From Crotophaga sulcirostris (lineage: Eukaryota; Chordata; Aves; Cuculiformes; Crotophagidae): a stretch of DNA of 64,000 nucleotides. Below the pieces are notes generated by a model, which was given only the letters and a program-made list of their open reading frames with translations, was not told the DNA's origin and ran no database searches. Below are positions 12,999-26,068 of the stretch, one piece after another. The stretch's first letter is position 1. Each line of letters opens with the position of its first letter. Position numbers and translations under genes: made by a program. The stretch is from NCBI GenBank assembly GCA_013397455.1, contig VYZB01000077.1:2432717-2496716 (forward strand). The letters run 5' to 3'.

Positions 12999-15900
12999 CC
13001 CAATTATAACTGTAATGAGGAAAGGATTCAATACAGAATTACATACAACAGCTTCCAATATCAACTCATGCTTACTATAACTCTGTAGGCTTCAGATGAT
13101 TTAATATCACAGTCAGATCCTTACATTTAAATCTAGTATCTTTCCTCTGTCTTGCCTCATCTTTGACCATGGGCACACTTTTTTTTTTAGATTTGGTATT
13201 TGGATATATTCTTACTGTATTTGCCCCTGCCTCACCCTTCCAGTCCTAACTAATTATGCAAAGGACTTAGCAGCTATTTTTGACAATGGATAAGACATCT
13301 TTCAAATTAAATGCTCCTTTAGGTTCCTTTTTTGCTTATTTTCCAGCATTCTTGTGTGATGGTATAAACTGATGATTACCCCTGATTTATTTTCTTATTA
13401 ATTCTCCTGATTTGGAAATTCTCATATGCTGAATTCTTTTCAGCCTACAGAGACTCCCATTTCACCCCCTCTCTGCCAGTATAGCCTTTGCCACATTTTG
13501 CCTCTTTATCATCTTTGCTACATTAATAGTGAAAAAGTCCTACATATAATAATACTTACTGCCAGCATATTCTCATACAAAGAACTATGTCTTCATGAAT
13601 GCTGGGTCATTAAAGAAAATACAAGAAGAGAAGCTGGTAGCACTACTTGTGATGTCAGCAGGTGCACCGCAGTTAATAAAGTGATGTGTTTAAGCTTGCA
13701 CTGAACTTAGAAACTCAAGGTATTGTGTGCCGCAGTAACCCTGTGAATCACAGCAATGGCTAATGAGCATCTTGGTCTACTCAAAATTGCTACATGAAAA
13801 TTACAAAAGCTGACACTGCTAGCTGTATCTGATTTGGACTGTTCAAAGCCATCTTCTGTTTGCAGGGCAGTCACAGAATTTACTCCTGTATTCATATTTT
13901 TACCTGATGAAAGTTCTGTCATGTAATTTGACAGCAATCAAAGTAGACAAATAGGATACTTAAAACTGTAGGGGGGCTGATTAGCTGTTTGAAGATGCTT
14001 TTACTCATTTTTTGTTTTCATTTTCTCTCTCCTCTCATTTCTATCAAGGCTTTCCAAATCTAATTTTGAGTTCTGTGAGTATCAGAAGAGTTACCTTTCA
14101 GAAAAAGCATTTGTCCCCTTACTGCTTTGCTATAAATGATATTTTACTTCACTCTATTCTTTCTTCACCATGTTTATTCTTCCTCCATCCTCTTATTTTT
14201 GCTTTCAGCAATTTCAGCCATTATGAAAAAATTATTCTACTTGAATTTAATTTTAAAAAAAATAGAACACTCAGAATCTATTCACATGCAAAACACTATT
14301 AGAAAGAATGGCTGGCGAAGCAACAGTCTTTTGATATATGTTGAATCAACTGTTTCCAAGTAACAACAGGTAACATAGTTTGGATTCTGTCATGTTATTT
14401 ACTGTTTGTCGTATTATTTACTGCTTGTAGCATTTAAAATTACATTAATTTTATGATTTATAACTCAGTGTTTCACTTGATATCATGTTCAACAGCAAGA
14501 GCACATACCTTGCAACATACAATAATACTAAAATTCTGCTTGGTTAGGGAAAGAAATACAAGCAAACAACATAAAAAAGCAGAGGTAGTACTTATTTCTT
14601 ATAGTATCCTCTCCCTAGTAATTCTGCCCATCTTATTTCTTCTCTCTTTCATTAACTCAAGCAGCTTGTCTCAAATTGCTTGAGCAAGTCAGCAGATGCT
14701 TTTTTTGTTTCAGAGCCATAATACTGATAAATCTGCAATAGTACCTTTCAAGTCTGCACTGAAGCTTCAGGGGTGGTCCCAATTAAAATTCTCTCTATCC
14801 ATATTTCAATTTGCAGGAAACAGGAAGAAATTTCATATATTCGAGACCTGTCAAATTTGGTTGAAATTTGTCAGTTTGTTTAAAATTTACTAAGACTGGA
14901 ATTCAAAGACAGACAGGCACACCGTACAAAATTATAAACCAGCCTCATAGGAAAACAGGGGCTGAAAACTTAAGAGGAGGGGAAATGATATAGAGGGGAT
15001 ATTACTACTGGTTTACATCACAGTAAGCTCATAGCTTTGCAACTATGTTACTTTGAACATTTCCACCAGTTAAATACACAATGGATAAAACATTCCCCCT
15101 TTTACCAGATTTCAGTAGTAGCAGTTTTGCAAGCTTTTGCCCTTGAAATATTGCAAATATGAAGTCTCTGGCAGACTCACGCTGCCTGATATTACTACTA
15201 CCAACATCTTTCCCTCCTCTTACAGACACTGCTACTCTCCTAGGCAAAACCAGGCTTCCTTAATGCACTGGGCTGAAACCCACAATGATTCACAAACTGA
15301 TTTACAAGCCGATCAGATGTCTCTACCATGAGGGCTTCCATATCTATTAAAGGTGCAGGACAAGGCAGATGGCTGAGGTTGGCAATAACTTAATCCAACA
15401 ACCTCCTGCTGCAAGTCTGTCAGAAGCTGAATAGGAACCATTTTGTACTCCCTAATGATTTTCCATGCCCTTTTTCATTCCTTTTCTCAACTGATACGTA
15501 TAAAACTCTTCAACCTCTGTCTGTCTCCAGTCATTTCCCTCTTCCATTTTCCAACCTCCTTCCCTTCTGCTAAAATCACTCTGAGACCAGGGTGATTAGA
15601 ACGAAAAGCCTTTATACCAAAACAAGGCAGCTCACGGGATATACACAGAGAAAACTGAAAGAGAGGCAGTGCAGACAACGTTACATTTTGACCTAATAGC
15701 ATGAGCCAAACCTAGTTGGCTCCTTTTATGTCCACAGAAGTAATGGGCCTGCAAATACCTCATCACAACTGTTCACATTAATTTAGTAATCTGAAAATTG
15801 TACCTTTAGTTCAAACCATTCTTTCTCAGATATTCCCTGACATTTCTCAACCACAAAATTCACCTACTGTCATGTTGCTTACAGAGATTCTTCACTTGTT

Positions 15901-16068
15901 TCTGGTCCTGACCAACTTGCATATTTTTGTGCAATGTTATAAATATCACTTTACTTATCACCTACCTCCCACTGGAGAAAAATAATATATTCCAGTATAA
16001 TATTCTAACAGACATACTCCGCTGCAACTGGATTGCTAAAATAATAAAAAGTATCATGTATTTTTTTC

Positions 16069-16085
16069 ATTATTATTATTATTTT
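16069..16085. repeat. (ATT)n microsatellite
   Basis: Five to six ATT units after a T-rich run. Confidence 0.8.
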
Positions 16086-17761
16086 GCCATATGGGCAGCC
16101 TCTAATCCATGAAAACACTTACTTTCTCATATCCTGGAAACTTTCTTTCCATAGTATCCATTTCTGAGAAGCTCTGACAAAGGTTTTTTTATGAAAGTCC
16201 AACTAAGTCATACCTGCTGGCACTCCTTAGCCAGTATTTTGCTGACACCTTAATAGAATCATAAGTACATACACAAAAAAAAGGAAAAGACAGCTGCGCT
16301 CATGTCTAGTCACTAGAACAGTCCCAGTTTTATAGCCTTCTAGGGAGAAAAATAAAGTTGACATCCCTATGCTTTATAAGGGATAAAAATCTCCTCTGCC
16401 AGAATGATTGGTTTACTAAATATTGAGAGAAAAGAGAAAGCAATGATTAAGTATATTGTGTTTGAGCCCAAGATTAATCTCTGAAGCAAAGTTATAGCTC
16501 ACAACCTAGCCATCCATTTCTTATCAGAAGCTTGTGAAATATTCATACAGAAACCTCTCTGATGTCTGCTTTCTGAAAACTGCACCTAATAACCAGCTAA
16601 CTAAAAATTAATCAAACTGCATAGGTAAACTCATAGAAAAATTTAAACACCAATTTTTTAACTGAGTCATATAACTTGAAACAAATTTTCTAATCAATTC
16701 ATAGTTTTTAAAAAAATTGAAATATTTACTATATTTACTTTTAAAAAGGATATTTTCAATTTTAATACACAAGATCTTGGTTAACGGATAAGTACTGCAC
16801 TCTGTAACATTTTAAGAAAGTTACTTGTAGAAAGATACTCAGTGGGAGCTAATGACACTGGGACATTACACACCAGCTGACAAGCTGACCTGTAATTTTC
16901 CATGTTGTTAAACTGGTGCTAGTAACACATAAGAAAAACTTATATATTTATAATTCTTGACAATTCTTGGAATGGCAGGGAGCAACAGAAGTGTTCTGAT
17001 GTATGCAGATAAACTGTGTGGGTCAACAGAGGTTAACAAGGAAAGAAAACAGAATTTAACTGACCATCTATTCTCAATGAGACAATGAACATGCTTATAA
17101 GCTCCTGAATACTGCTATAACACAATCATAACTAATCTTCCCATACAGGTGACTTGAAATACTGAATAAATGTGATGTTACACCACTAAGAGACAAAGTT
17201 ATAAACTTTCTGAAATTTAATTTGGTGGTAAAGATATAAATAATGAAATGTGATTTTGCCTTGCATTCACAATTTTGTCAGCAGAATTCTTCTTTGTATT
17301 AAACTGTTTTGTAAATCCTGGCAGCCTCCCCACTGATGCAGCCTGATTACATCAAGAAAACGTTCTCTATTTCACAGCCAAGATCTATTTATTTTGTATT
17401 GAGCAGACTGCCTCTAAAGAACAATGCAGTGCCTAGGGGACACATGCACTATTTATTCTCTATCTAAATTTCAGGTCATTTTGTTAACTGAACATGCAAA
17501 GGGACAATAGCTGAGAGCCCATCCTGATGAAAAATGTAAAGCCACAGACAGAAGTATTTGATATGCTGTTAGTAAAGGAATGCTTAGAGGTGAAAGAAGC
17601 ACAAGCTTTTCCGAATTGAGCAACTGTTCTGGACCACTGCAAATGGAAATATAGTTTGATGATCAGCAACAATATTCCAGATTCTCACCCTTTCTTTTAC
17701 AAAAATCAATTCTGAGCTGATAATGAAAAGATAACTTTGTTGTTACTGGTTCTGTATTTCA

Positions 17762-17950
17762 CAGGATCACAGTATCACAGTATCACAGTATAACCAGGTT
17801 GGAAGAGACCTCTGAGATCATCAAGTCCAACCTATAAGCCAACACTAACACCATCTCATCATCTAAACCATGGCACTCAGTGCCTCATCCAGTCTTCCCT
17901 TAAACACATCCAGGGTCAGCAACTCCACCACCTCCCTGGGCACATGTTTC
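17762..17950 (-). mobile_element. CR1 3' tail
   Basis: Reverse-oriented CR1 3' end. The plus strand reads the terminal octamer-type repeat three times (atcacagt), then aaccaggttggaagagacct, ctctgagatcatcaagtcc and, further in, cagcaactccaccacctccc. All are standard in CR1 tails on the opposite strand. It is a short 5'-truncated copy with no coding capacity. Confidence 0.88.
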
Positions 17951-18524
17951 ATGCGAGGATCTTTTCTAATTGAATGTCACTGAAAGTATTTCAGTGATAG
18001 ACCTCTTCACACTAGCAGTGAATGACTGATGTTCAGATGTCCATGTTAATGGACTCTTATCTATATTCAAAAGGATATTGTATTATTAAGTTTAAACATA
18101 TTTCATTCCAAAACACCAGGTTTCCTTTACTTCTACCAGATTTACTACAGGCTTCCGACCCAGGAGCCATCGTCTTGGTAGGTCTGTGTCAGAGACAATA
18201 ATACTGGAACGTGCTTGTTGCTAACACACAAGCCTTAGAAAGCCTACCTGGCACCAGTCAGCATCTGCCTCTCAGAGCACAGGGTCTTGCAGTTTCCAAG
18301 GAGCTGAAAGCCTGCAGTTTAAAGAAGCTCTAGCTCTAATCAAAGATCGGGTTTACATGCTGCACACTTAAATCAAAATGCCATTAGAATCACCTCCTAA
18401 CTGCAGAGTCTGGGCATACACCATGCTTGTTAATTCTGAGAGAGGTGGCCCAGGTCTGTAATTGCACAATCCACACAGGAGCCTCCCTGAGCCACAGACC
18501 CAGCAAGTCCCATGTGGCTCCTCC

Positions 18525-18594
18525 GTGAAATCGACATTCTTGTCAATTTCACACCGACTATTAGCAGGGAGACTGACAAGAATGTCAATTTCAC
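18525..18594. repeat. nested inverted repeat
   Basis: Arms of 21 bases at 18525-18545 and 18574-18594 match in reverse complement at 20 of 21 positions (gtgaaatcgacattcttgtc pairs with the second arm). A further copy of the half-site tgtcaatttcac at 18541-18552 pairs with the start of the first arm, so two alternative hairpins are possible. It lies in a locally GC-richer patch. It could be a decayed terminal-inverted-repeat element or the product of a template switch. Confidence 0.75.
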
Positions 18595-20589
18595 CCACCT
18601 ACAGCAGGGGAATTGGGCATTTTCAGACAAAAAGCAACTTTTAGAATTCCTGTTTCAATCTTATTTGGAACAAAACATTTGTAAAAATAATTAAAAGGCC
18701 TGCAATCTAATATTCACACTTCTTCTTTAAGGTATATCTAAATAGTCACGTGAATTATAAATGTTACCATTTGAAAACTAAAGTGCATTGAAAAAAAAAT
18801 CTGCTTCTTTCGGTGATTCCCAGGGTAGAGGGAAACACACAAGATGTAATTACTTGTCACAGGAAATACCCCATCCTTTTATTAGCCACAAACTAGGAGA
18901 ACTCTGTGACATTCTTAAACTGTCAATCCTGACTTCAAATTTAAAATCTTAGAGCAACCCTCCCCTTCATGGCAATGTCTCAGGACTAGTACGCTGTTGT
19001 CAATAATGCTGAATAGTAAAATCCTACAGTCATAGGAAATATTGTGTATACATATGTGCATTACAGACTACTTTGATGGAGATTGCTTGAGGTCATTCAT
19101 TTAAGTATTCTGAACTTCACGTGGAAAAAGTGACACACATTTTCTCAACAACAGAGAATGATTCTGAAGATTACTTCAGAAAATGAATTATAAAATGAAT
19201 TATACTCAGATTACCACCCATGTCCTTGAAAAAGTTATTTAAAATAGAGGCATTTGTGATAAGTACAGCTTTCAATGTTGAACAATTCCCAGTGCACAAT
19301 TATTTTTCAGTTTCATATAATATTAACAAAAAATTGCAATTTCGGCTCACTTTTTTTGTTACTTCTTGTACCTCTCAAAAGGATTTTTATTTTAACTTGT
19401 CGAATTAAATTGTTTGGTCCATTTCTAAGGGTTAGGAACATAAAAGTATGCTTGCCCTTGCTAAGAAAATTAAGTATCTATTTCACTAAAGAGTTTTAGA
19501 CTTCAGATATTGAAGCACGAATTGAAAATTTTGTGGCAAATCATGAGAAATTCATTGCTATCGGGCATCTTATTGACACTTCTATGGAAAACCCAGCCAG
19601 TGTGGTCTCATTATAAGCGTCTCTAAAGTTCAAACTTGCCCACAGTTAGTATAAAATTCTTAAAGGTAACATTATTTCTACAGTATGGGAATATGGACAG
19701 GTAAATCCTATCTGGTGAATATTCCATCTTCCCACAATACATTCTTCCCAAATGTTCCACTATTGGACAATAAACCAGTTTTTATGCTAGATGCTTGTCA
19801 GCATTGTTCTACCAGGCACCAGTATGAAGACCATGCCTGGCAGTCAGCACAGAAAAAAAGAAAAATTGAAGTGCAACTAAAATGGAGAGTAAAGTGAAGT
19901 ATGGTCTTGGCTGGAAACAGGCACAGATAACATGAAAAAATGTAATCATATATTTATAAAATTACCTTGCAACACATATGTGCAAGAAAGTTCAAATTAC
20001 ACATGCAACAGAACCCTAAGCTTAGTATTTCTCAATTTCTGATTAAATGTCCTGCTGTTTGATTTATATATATACATTTCTATTGGTTTTGGTTATATGT
20101 TTGATAACCCACTTACTAAAGGCAGAGCTCACAAAGTCAGTACTCCTGCAGGTGTAGTTTTGTCACAAATGAAATTACCTATAAATGGACTTCACTTTTT
20201 GCCTGTTAAGCTATAATCACGATTTTCTTTTCTCTTGAATTCTCTTACTGCTCATGCCAACTCACTTCAGTTAATATTTAGAATGCCTTGACAAAATAAT
20301 TCACACTGTTCTCCATTCTGCACTCTTCTCTCCAAGGAATTACAGCTGAAATGCAGAAAGAGATTCAGGTAAATACTTTATTCTCTATAGCAAAATTTAA
20401 GTCAAGCTATGGATGGTTTTCAGTAGTATTTTCTATGCAAGTTTGCACCTGTTTATAATGAACACCTCAGCTTATTACATATAATTTTAATGAAGGGAAG
20501 ATGATAAATGCCTGTGCTCCAGAAATAGGTATTATTTTAAAGCATATTTTCAATAATATTAGCTTGTTCTGTCCTCAAATGTTCCATAA

Positions 20590-20732
20590 AGAGCTGTCAG
20601 TCACTGGAACAAGCTTCCCAAGGAAGTGGTATTTAAAAGATGGGTAGATTTGGTAATTAGGAACATGGTTTAGTGGTGGACTTGACAGTGCTGGATTAGG
20701 GGTTGAACTTGATGGTCTTAAAGGTAGACTGT
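20590..20732 (+). mobile_element. CR1 3' tail, worn
   Basis: Plus-strand CR1 remnant that reads gtcactggaacaagcttccc (CR1 HWNxLP segment), then tagtggtggacttgacagtg and gaacttgatggtcttaaag. The usual terminal repeat is lost. It is clearly older than the other tails. Confidence 0.8.
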
Positions 20733-21389
20733 TCCCTGTACTACATTTCCTTTTACAAAATTATCTGCAAAACAAATTATTTTTTCCCTTACAAGAAAAA
20801 GGAAAGAATTAGGTTTGGTTTTTTTCATTTAAACCACAGCTCTCTGAACACAACCTTCTTTCTTCTTCAGACTGACTCAGCCAAATATTTAAGAAAAGTT
20901 TTTGTATAAACAAATTAAACAACAAAAAAATCCAGAAGCTAAAACAGTCACACCTTAAACAACTCAACACAAATAATGTGGCAGGATTAGAATCATTTAA
21001 AATTCAATTTTTCCCCATGATTCTAACAAAGGCCCAGGTGTGCTACAAATGAAAAGTATGAAGTAAAGTCTGAAAACAGAAAGCAATACATATACAATGA
21101 AAAATTTGCTTTGCTAAAGAGATGGAAGTGCTCTAAACTCATTTGACCTACAATATCTTAATAAAAAACAACTTACACAATCAGTTCAGTAAGAAGAGGT
21201 TTGCCAGCAGTTGTATCAGTAACTTCTTAGTTTTTGCAGTTAATCACAAAAGTTGCACGTCACTACTTTTAATCAAAATTAAAACAAAACAAAACTAACT
21301 GTGTTAGTACTCCAACGCAGTATGTCTTTTGAACACATCAATTGAGCAGAAATTCTGTTACCAACAAAAACCATTTTATTTTCATGACA

Positions 21390-21500
21390 GAGTATCATAG
21401 TATCATAGAATGGTTTGGGTTGGAAGGGACTTTAAAGATCATCTTGTTCCAAACCCCTGCCATGGGCAGGGACACTTCCCCCAGGCTGCTCAAGTCTCTA
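21390..21500 (-). mobile_element. CR1 3' tail, young-looking
   Basis: Reverse CR1 tail. The plus strand starts with two copies of the terminal repeat (agtatcatagtatcataga), then atggtttgggttggaaggga and ccatgggcagggacac, near CR1 consensus. About 110 bases remain. Confidence 0.9.
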
Positions 21501-22841
21501 CAGAGAAACTATTTTAAACCTTATTCTGTGATAAACATTTTATCTATATAATATAAATTTCATACCCATGAAAAGAATACCATAGTTACTGTAGCTAAAC
21601 AGGTATAAATTCAATAAATTTTGTGGTAAAAGGATGAATTAAAGATCATAATTATTATGACCACTTTGTATTTTACATCTCCTTTGGTCCCACTCAAATC
21701 AGTTCATCTATTCTGAGATAATTAACTGTAGTTTTGTACTGCATACTAATATATGTTCGATTAAGCCCAAGTTCCATCATGCACCATTTCAGGACTCTGG
21801 TCTTTAAATAATTCCTAGCACTATCTAAATGTCACAATAGATAAGTCAGGAATTAACTACATGCTAAGTTAATGACAAATGTTTTAAAATTACATTAAGT
21901 TCAAATGCATCACAACAACAAAGTTCATCCTTACAAAAATTTAAACCCATCATCCACAGCTGAATACCAGCATTTCCACTCTTCCCTATGCATTTATTCT
22001 CTTCCCTGTGCTTAAGTAACTGCTTTGATGGCATGTTTACAAAATTTGGTATAAATTACAAATATAAGTGGGCAGCAGCAGTCTTCTTGAACAACAATTG
22101 CTGATATGATTCTGCCATATTTTGACAAGTGTTGGTCTCCGAGTTCACTTGCTTCTACATTAATGGAGATGACATAAGCCAGATATTCACAATTTGTACA
22201 ATTAGATGAGTCATGCGACAGGCTTACAGGATAACTGGCCTAGACTTGGAAAATCTGGCAAAAAGGAACAAATTTTGTTAAAATGGACAAACCTGGGAAG
22301 TTCCAAAGAGAGCCACTATAATGTAGGCTACAATGGAGGTTTATAGAGCCTAATTTTAGCTTCACATTTCAGCATTCCTTGATTATACAGAAGAATAAGA
22401 GGTTTGCTACTTCATATGAAAATGTTGCTGTTTAATTTCAAGGAATAAAAAAATAAATGTTTCTTATATCTTCTGCATGTTTCTTTTAAATTATGTACAC
22501 ATATCTACAATCACATTTAAAATTCATGTTCGTTGCAAAAAGTAGCAAAACAGATTTTGTCAGTTTACAACAGTGAGCTACAGAACAGTGAAAATCTGCT
22601 TATCACTGCTTGCAGTTGCATGCGGTCTTCAGCGTGAATTTGCATTGGTCTCTACAAAAAAAAGTACCTATTTTTATAACCAGTGAAAAGAAAAATACCA
22701 CAGGTTTATAATATACCGATTTTTTCCACTTTCTTGTACATATTGTATTTTCTTCCTGCAACGTCGAGCACTTTGTTCGCCTTTTAAACAGATTAAATCT
22801 AATCTACATTTAGATTAATCAACCCGTAAAGAAAAGCGCCA

Positions 22842-22855
22842 GCGCCCCCTGGTGG
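22842..22855 (-). promoter_or_regulatory. CTCF-like binding site
   Basis: On the minus strand this reads CCACCAGGGGGCGC, followed by TGG. It matches the well-known vertebrate CTCF core consensus, which is GC-rich and directional. It stands out because the surrounding few hundred bases are AT-rich. It lies about 0.9 kb past the stop codon of the minus-strand gene and just beyond candidate poly(A) signals, a common place for an insulator or loop anchor. The motif is seen. Occupancy is inferred. Confidence 0.6.
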
Positions 22856-23334
22856 GCACAGATTCCTTCTGTAAATACAATCTCCACTATCCAAGGACTA
22901 TTTATTCTAGCTATAAAAAAATCGGTTCATCTATAAACATATTTAATTCCCTTGCTAGATATCGGCATTTTCTAGTCATCCAGTAGTCTGCAGAACTAGA
23001 TCTGTAAACTAGAGAAGGATTCTCTTGTTTATTCCAAACATTCACATTTGTTGCCATTTTTTACTATAAAATACACGAGACAGGTTTATAATCTGAAACC
23101 AATTTAGGTCTTCAGTTTAGCCGTAGGTTTAAAAGATGATCTATTTGTAAATTAATCAGAATCACATTTATCATGCTGCATAGTTATTCTAAAATAAGCA
23201 GAAAATTGTTGCAAACTCAAAATGAAACAGAACACAAGAATGACAGGATGAACCTGTAGGATTCACTCCTACTGCAAATGGACCTAGCAGTCCATACAAC
23301 GTATAGGAGAATTAATGCAGTAAGGAAGAGTCTC

Positions 23335-23340
23335 TTTATT
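23335..23340 (-). other. candidate poly(A) signal AATAAA
   Basis: Minus-strand AATAAA about 420 bases past the stop codon at 23764. Another copy lies at 22901-22906, just before the CTCF-like site. The hexamer is common by chance in AT-rich DNA, so this is only a plausible end of the 3' UTR. Confidence 0.28.
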
Positions 23341-23763
23341 TCAGTAAGGCTGTTTGCAGGGTCAAAGCCTAAGTTTGTTCACAGTGTTATTCAGAGTAAA
23401 TAGTTTTGTGGCTTTTAGCATTGCAGCTATATATAAAATGTAAGATTATCAGACGGAAGTCTCACCTGAACATAATTCCCACTGATATTGGAATTTCAGT
23501 GTAAATAGCAATCACAGTATCACAATTATGATATCTTCAGAGCAGGAAATTTTTGGTGCAGGATAAAGATATAATTGCAGCACCAATGAGATTCAGAGTT
23601 GCAAAGGTAGAGCTGAACCTGGAATCAGTATGCCAAAAGCAGTTACCTCTAACTCAGAAACCTATCAATCCACTCCGGAATTGCGTCCATCTCTGCACAC
23701 AGAAAGTATCCAAGGTCACACCCCAGGGCTCTCAGTGATGCATAAGACAAGTAATTCTACCTA

Positions 23764-23868
23764 TTATCTCCAGTGTATTGCAGGCAGCTCCTTTCTGGAA
23801 CTGGAAATATACTCTTCAAAGGTCTCGTAGGTGGCAATGGCATTCACCTCAGTCAGCAGCGAAGAGTA
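23764..23868 (-). CDS. terminal coding exon of unidentified split gene
   Basis: This is the minus-strand terminal exon. After a strong acceptor (cttaatcttctgcag) it has 34 codons in phase 0, beginning YSSLLTEVNA, passing TFEEYISSSRKELPA and ending IHWR, then TAA and at once a second stop, TAG. The same frame stays open another 30 codons upstream to a weaker acceptor (ataaccctag) at 23958, through a stretch with DWYRLNLLQ. The exon may therefore be 23764-23958, and both starts are phase 0. G or C at third positions is common in the 34-codon core and less so in the extension. Candidate AATAAA signals lie 0.4-0.9 kb downstream. The product family is not recognised. Confidence 0.55.
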   Translation of the reverse strand, partial: YSSLLTEVNAIATYETFEEYISSSRKELPAIHWR

Positions 23869-26068
23869 CTGCAGAAGATTAAGCCTATACCAATCATTTC
23901 CAGAGAAAACCATGACTTTTTTTAAGCAATGATTTTTGTGTATATCCAAATACTTGTGCTAGGGTTATACTCAAGTTATGAGACAAATTTGCATCCAAGA
24001 CAAATCTTTTAACAAGCTTCCACTGAAGCCATTGTACTGGATAAAATTAACTGGAACCTGTTTCTATAAAAGATCAGTGCAAACCAAATAAAAATCTTTA
24101 TGTTTGGTCAATATGTAAACAGATTTCATTACTATCCGCTGTTCATGTAGCTTGTTCATCGTGGATTTAATATTACTTACCCATCAGAAGTTTCCTTTGC
24201 CTTTGGATTATTTCTTTTCTTAAACAATATTAATATTGGCAAATACGAAGAAAAATGTATATGTTTACAAACCCCTGATCCAAACATGGTGTTTCCTTTT
24301 CTTTTTAATTGAAATAAATAATTAAAAGCCCTAGTAATATTACAATGTTAATGAATTTTGAAGAATGTGAAACAGAAAACTTAAAATGAGGTAGAGGCTC
24401 CAAATTATCCTGATAACGTTGTGCAGCATTCAAAAGGAACAAGGTGTTTCTGGCTGTCAGGATCCCACAAGCCTTTCCTAGCACTAGTCTTGCTAGTTCT
24501 GTATCTTCCTCTCCTCACTTCCCAAGATGTCAATGCTGTACTTACTCTGCAGATTGCAGCAGTGAGCAACGTGACTGTGCATCTGTCTGTTAAGACATCT
24601 GTCTGTAAGATGCTACTGTAAGATATCATCTCTCATTTGCTCAATAACATGGACTGCTTTCTATCGGTCACAACAACATCTCTTTTTAAAATTATTAGAT
24701 CCATTTCATTTTAAATAACATTGCTTTGTTACCCAAACCATGGTTAAGTGCATTATCCATAGTCTGCTTCAGGGATTTTGGAGACAGAAGCTTATTGCTG
24801 ATTTTCTGTAGAGATTCTGTCTGCCTGTGTGTGTAATTTTGTGTTGCTTCTTTCCATCAAATACACTCATATTTTATCACCACACATTCTACCAGGCAAA
24901 GTTTCCAGTTGTGTCTAAATAAATCAATATACTCTCTATGGGCTCTTCACTGGGGATTTTTTTAATTCTCCATTAGGATTGTTCTGTCTGTACTAGATCC
25001 CAGGCATTAATACTACACTGCCACTTAACTTGTAACAAGTGTTTGCTTTTTCTACCTAAATATATGTTTCTATCACAAAGTCTGGGAAATCTTCAACTTT
25101 ATGCTCAGAGGACTGACTTTTCCATCTACCTTGTCATTCTCCTGTTCCCCCAAAAACCTGTTACCTAGATGTGTTTTCACAGCTACGTGGGTCAAACTTA
25201 TTTGTTCTACTTTTACTCACAGCACCTCACCTCCGCATTTTAACTTCCTTTTATTGCTCCCACAGCTACTAATCTGCTTTTTAACCTTTAAAACTTCCTA
25301 CTGTTTTTTTTAAAGTTACTTGTTCTGCAGAGAAAGCCAAAATTTGAAGTCTCTCACTAGCATTGGTTTAGATAATTTCACCATTTCAGCCCACATTTAA
25401 GGGTTCAGAAAGGGTAACAACTCTAATGGGCCATAATTACTTGTCTAGGCAATTTTACATTAACTTTCTATCTATATAGTTTTAATATTAAATGCTTTGG
25501 CGTATCAACTTCTAAAATGTGGCATAAAATATAACTTTCTTCTGAGTGTTTATTTTGACACGATTCTTTTGACTTTCTCTTCGCATTCTTTCATCTGTTT
25601 TTCTTTCTAAGCACAAATCAACATTACGGTTTTGAACCAGCTTACAGGTTCTTTTTTTCCCCAACATTCTGGGGATAACCCTGAAGTCTGACAGCATTTT
25701 GGCAGTATTAATGAGCTAATACAATTTCAACAGTAAATTAATCTCCCCTCTGGATGACCAAACTTGTACTCAGCTACTGTGGGTTAAAAACTCAGCTTGC
25801 ACCAGTAACACCAGATTTGAAACTGGCTTTTTATGTTAAGTAATATAGATATGTCATGAGAGGAATAAGGGAATAGAGCAATCCTTGCCTCCCAATATGA
25901 ATTAAATTCAAAAATGTCTCTTCCAATAAGCCCTCTCCCTGTCTACTACTCTGATGAACAGTCTCTCCTCAGTAGCTTAAAAGAGCCCTGAAGCCAAGGA
26001 ATTCACTGAAGCAGGTCAAACACTAGCAGTTATGGGTCATGGTACCTGAAATCAGGTAATCATACCAC
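23869..26068 (-). other. 2.2 kb intron
   Basis: Intron between exon 7 and the terminal exon (or 2.1 kb if the exon begins at 23958). No repeat was recognised. Small in-frame-looking segments at 24181-24218 and 24732-24766 were considered and dropped. Confidence 0.45.

Larger units (their letters stand above)
8821..17761. other. stretch without supported gene
   Basis: AT-rich sequence with an AC and an ATT microsatellite and a 9-base perfect hairpin at 12272-12296. Three minus-strand open frames deserve a check (9548-9823, 13707-13903 and 15106-15239). None is linked to a recognisable protein. No CR1 is visible. Confidence 0.4.
17951..22841. other. stretch without supported gene
   Basis: Contains the nested inverted repeat at 18.5 kb and two CR1 tails at 20.6 and 21.4 kb. 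It may include the distal 3' flank of the minus-strand gene. No coding segment is supported. Confidence 0.4.

Noticed and set aside
20337..20368. Plus-strand 32-base exon candidate with an excellent acceptor and GTAAAT donor
   Set aside because: It is isolated, with no other plus-strand exon found to pair with it. Such pairs of sites occur by chance in 64 kb.
23466..24218. Two small minus-strand candidates, 24181-24218 (GTAAGTAA donor) and 23466-23481 (GTGAGAC donor)
   Set aside because: They match each other in phase, but the second lies beyond the stop of the terminal exon, and the first cannot join that exon in frame.
24732..24766. Short minus-strand open segment reading QTMDNALNHGL
   Set aside because: Phase 0 to 1 does not fit before the terminal exon, and the donor is only fair.
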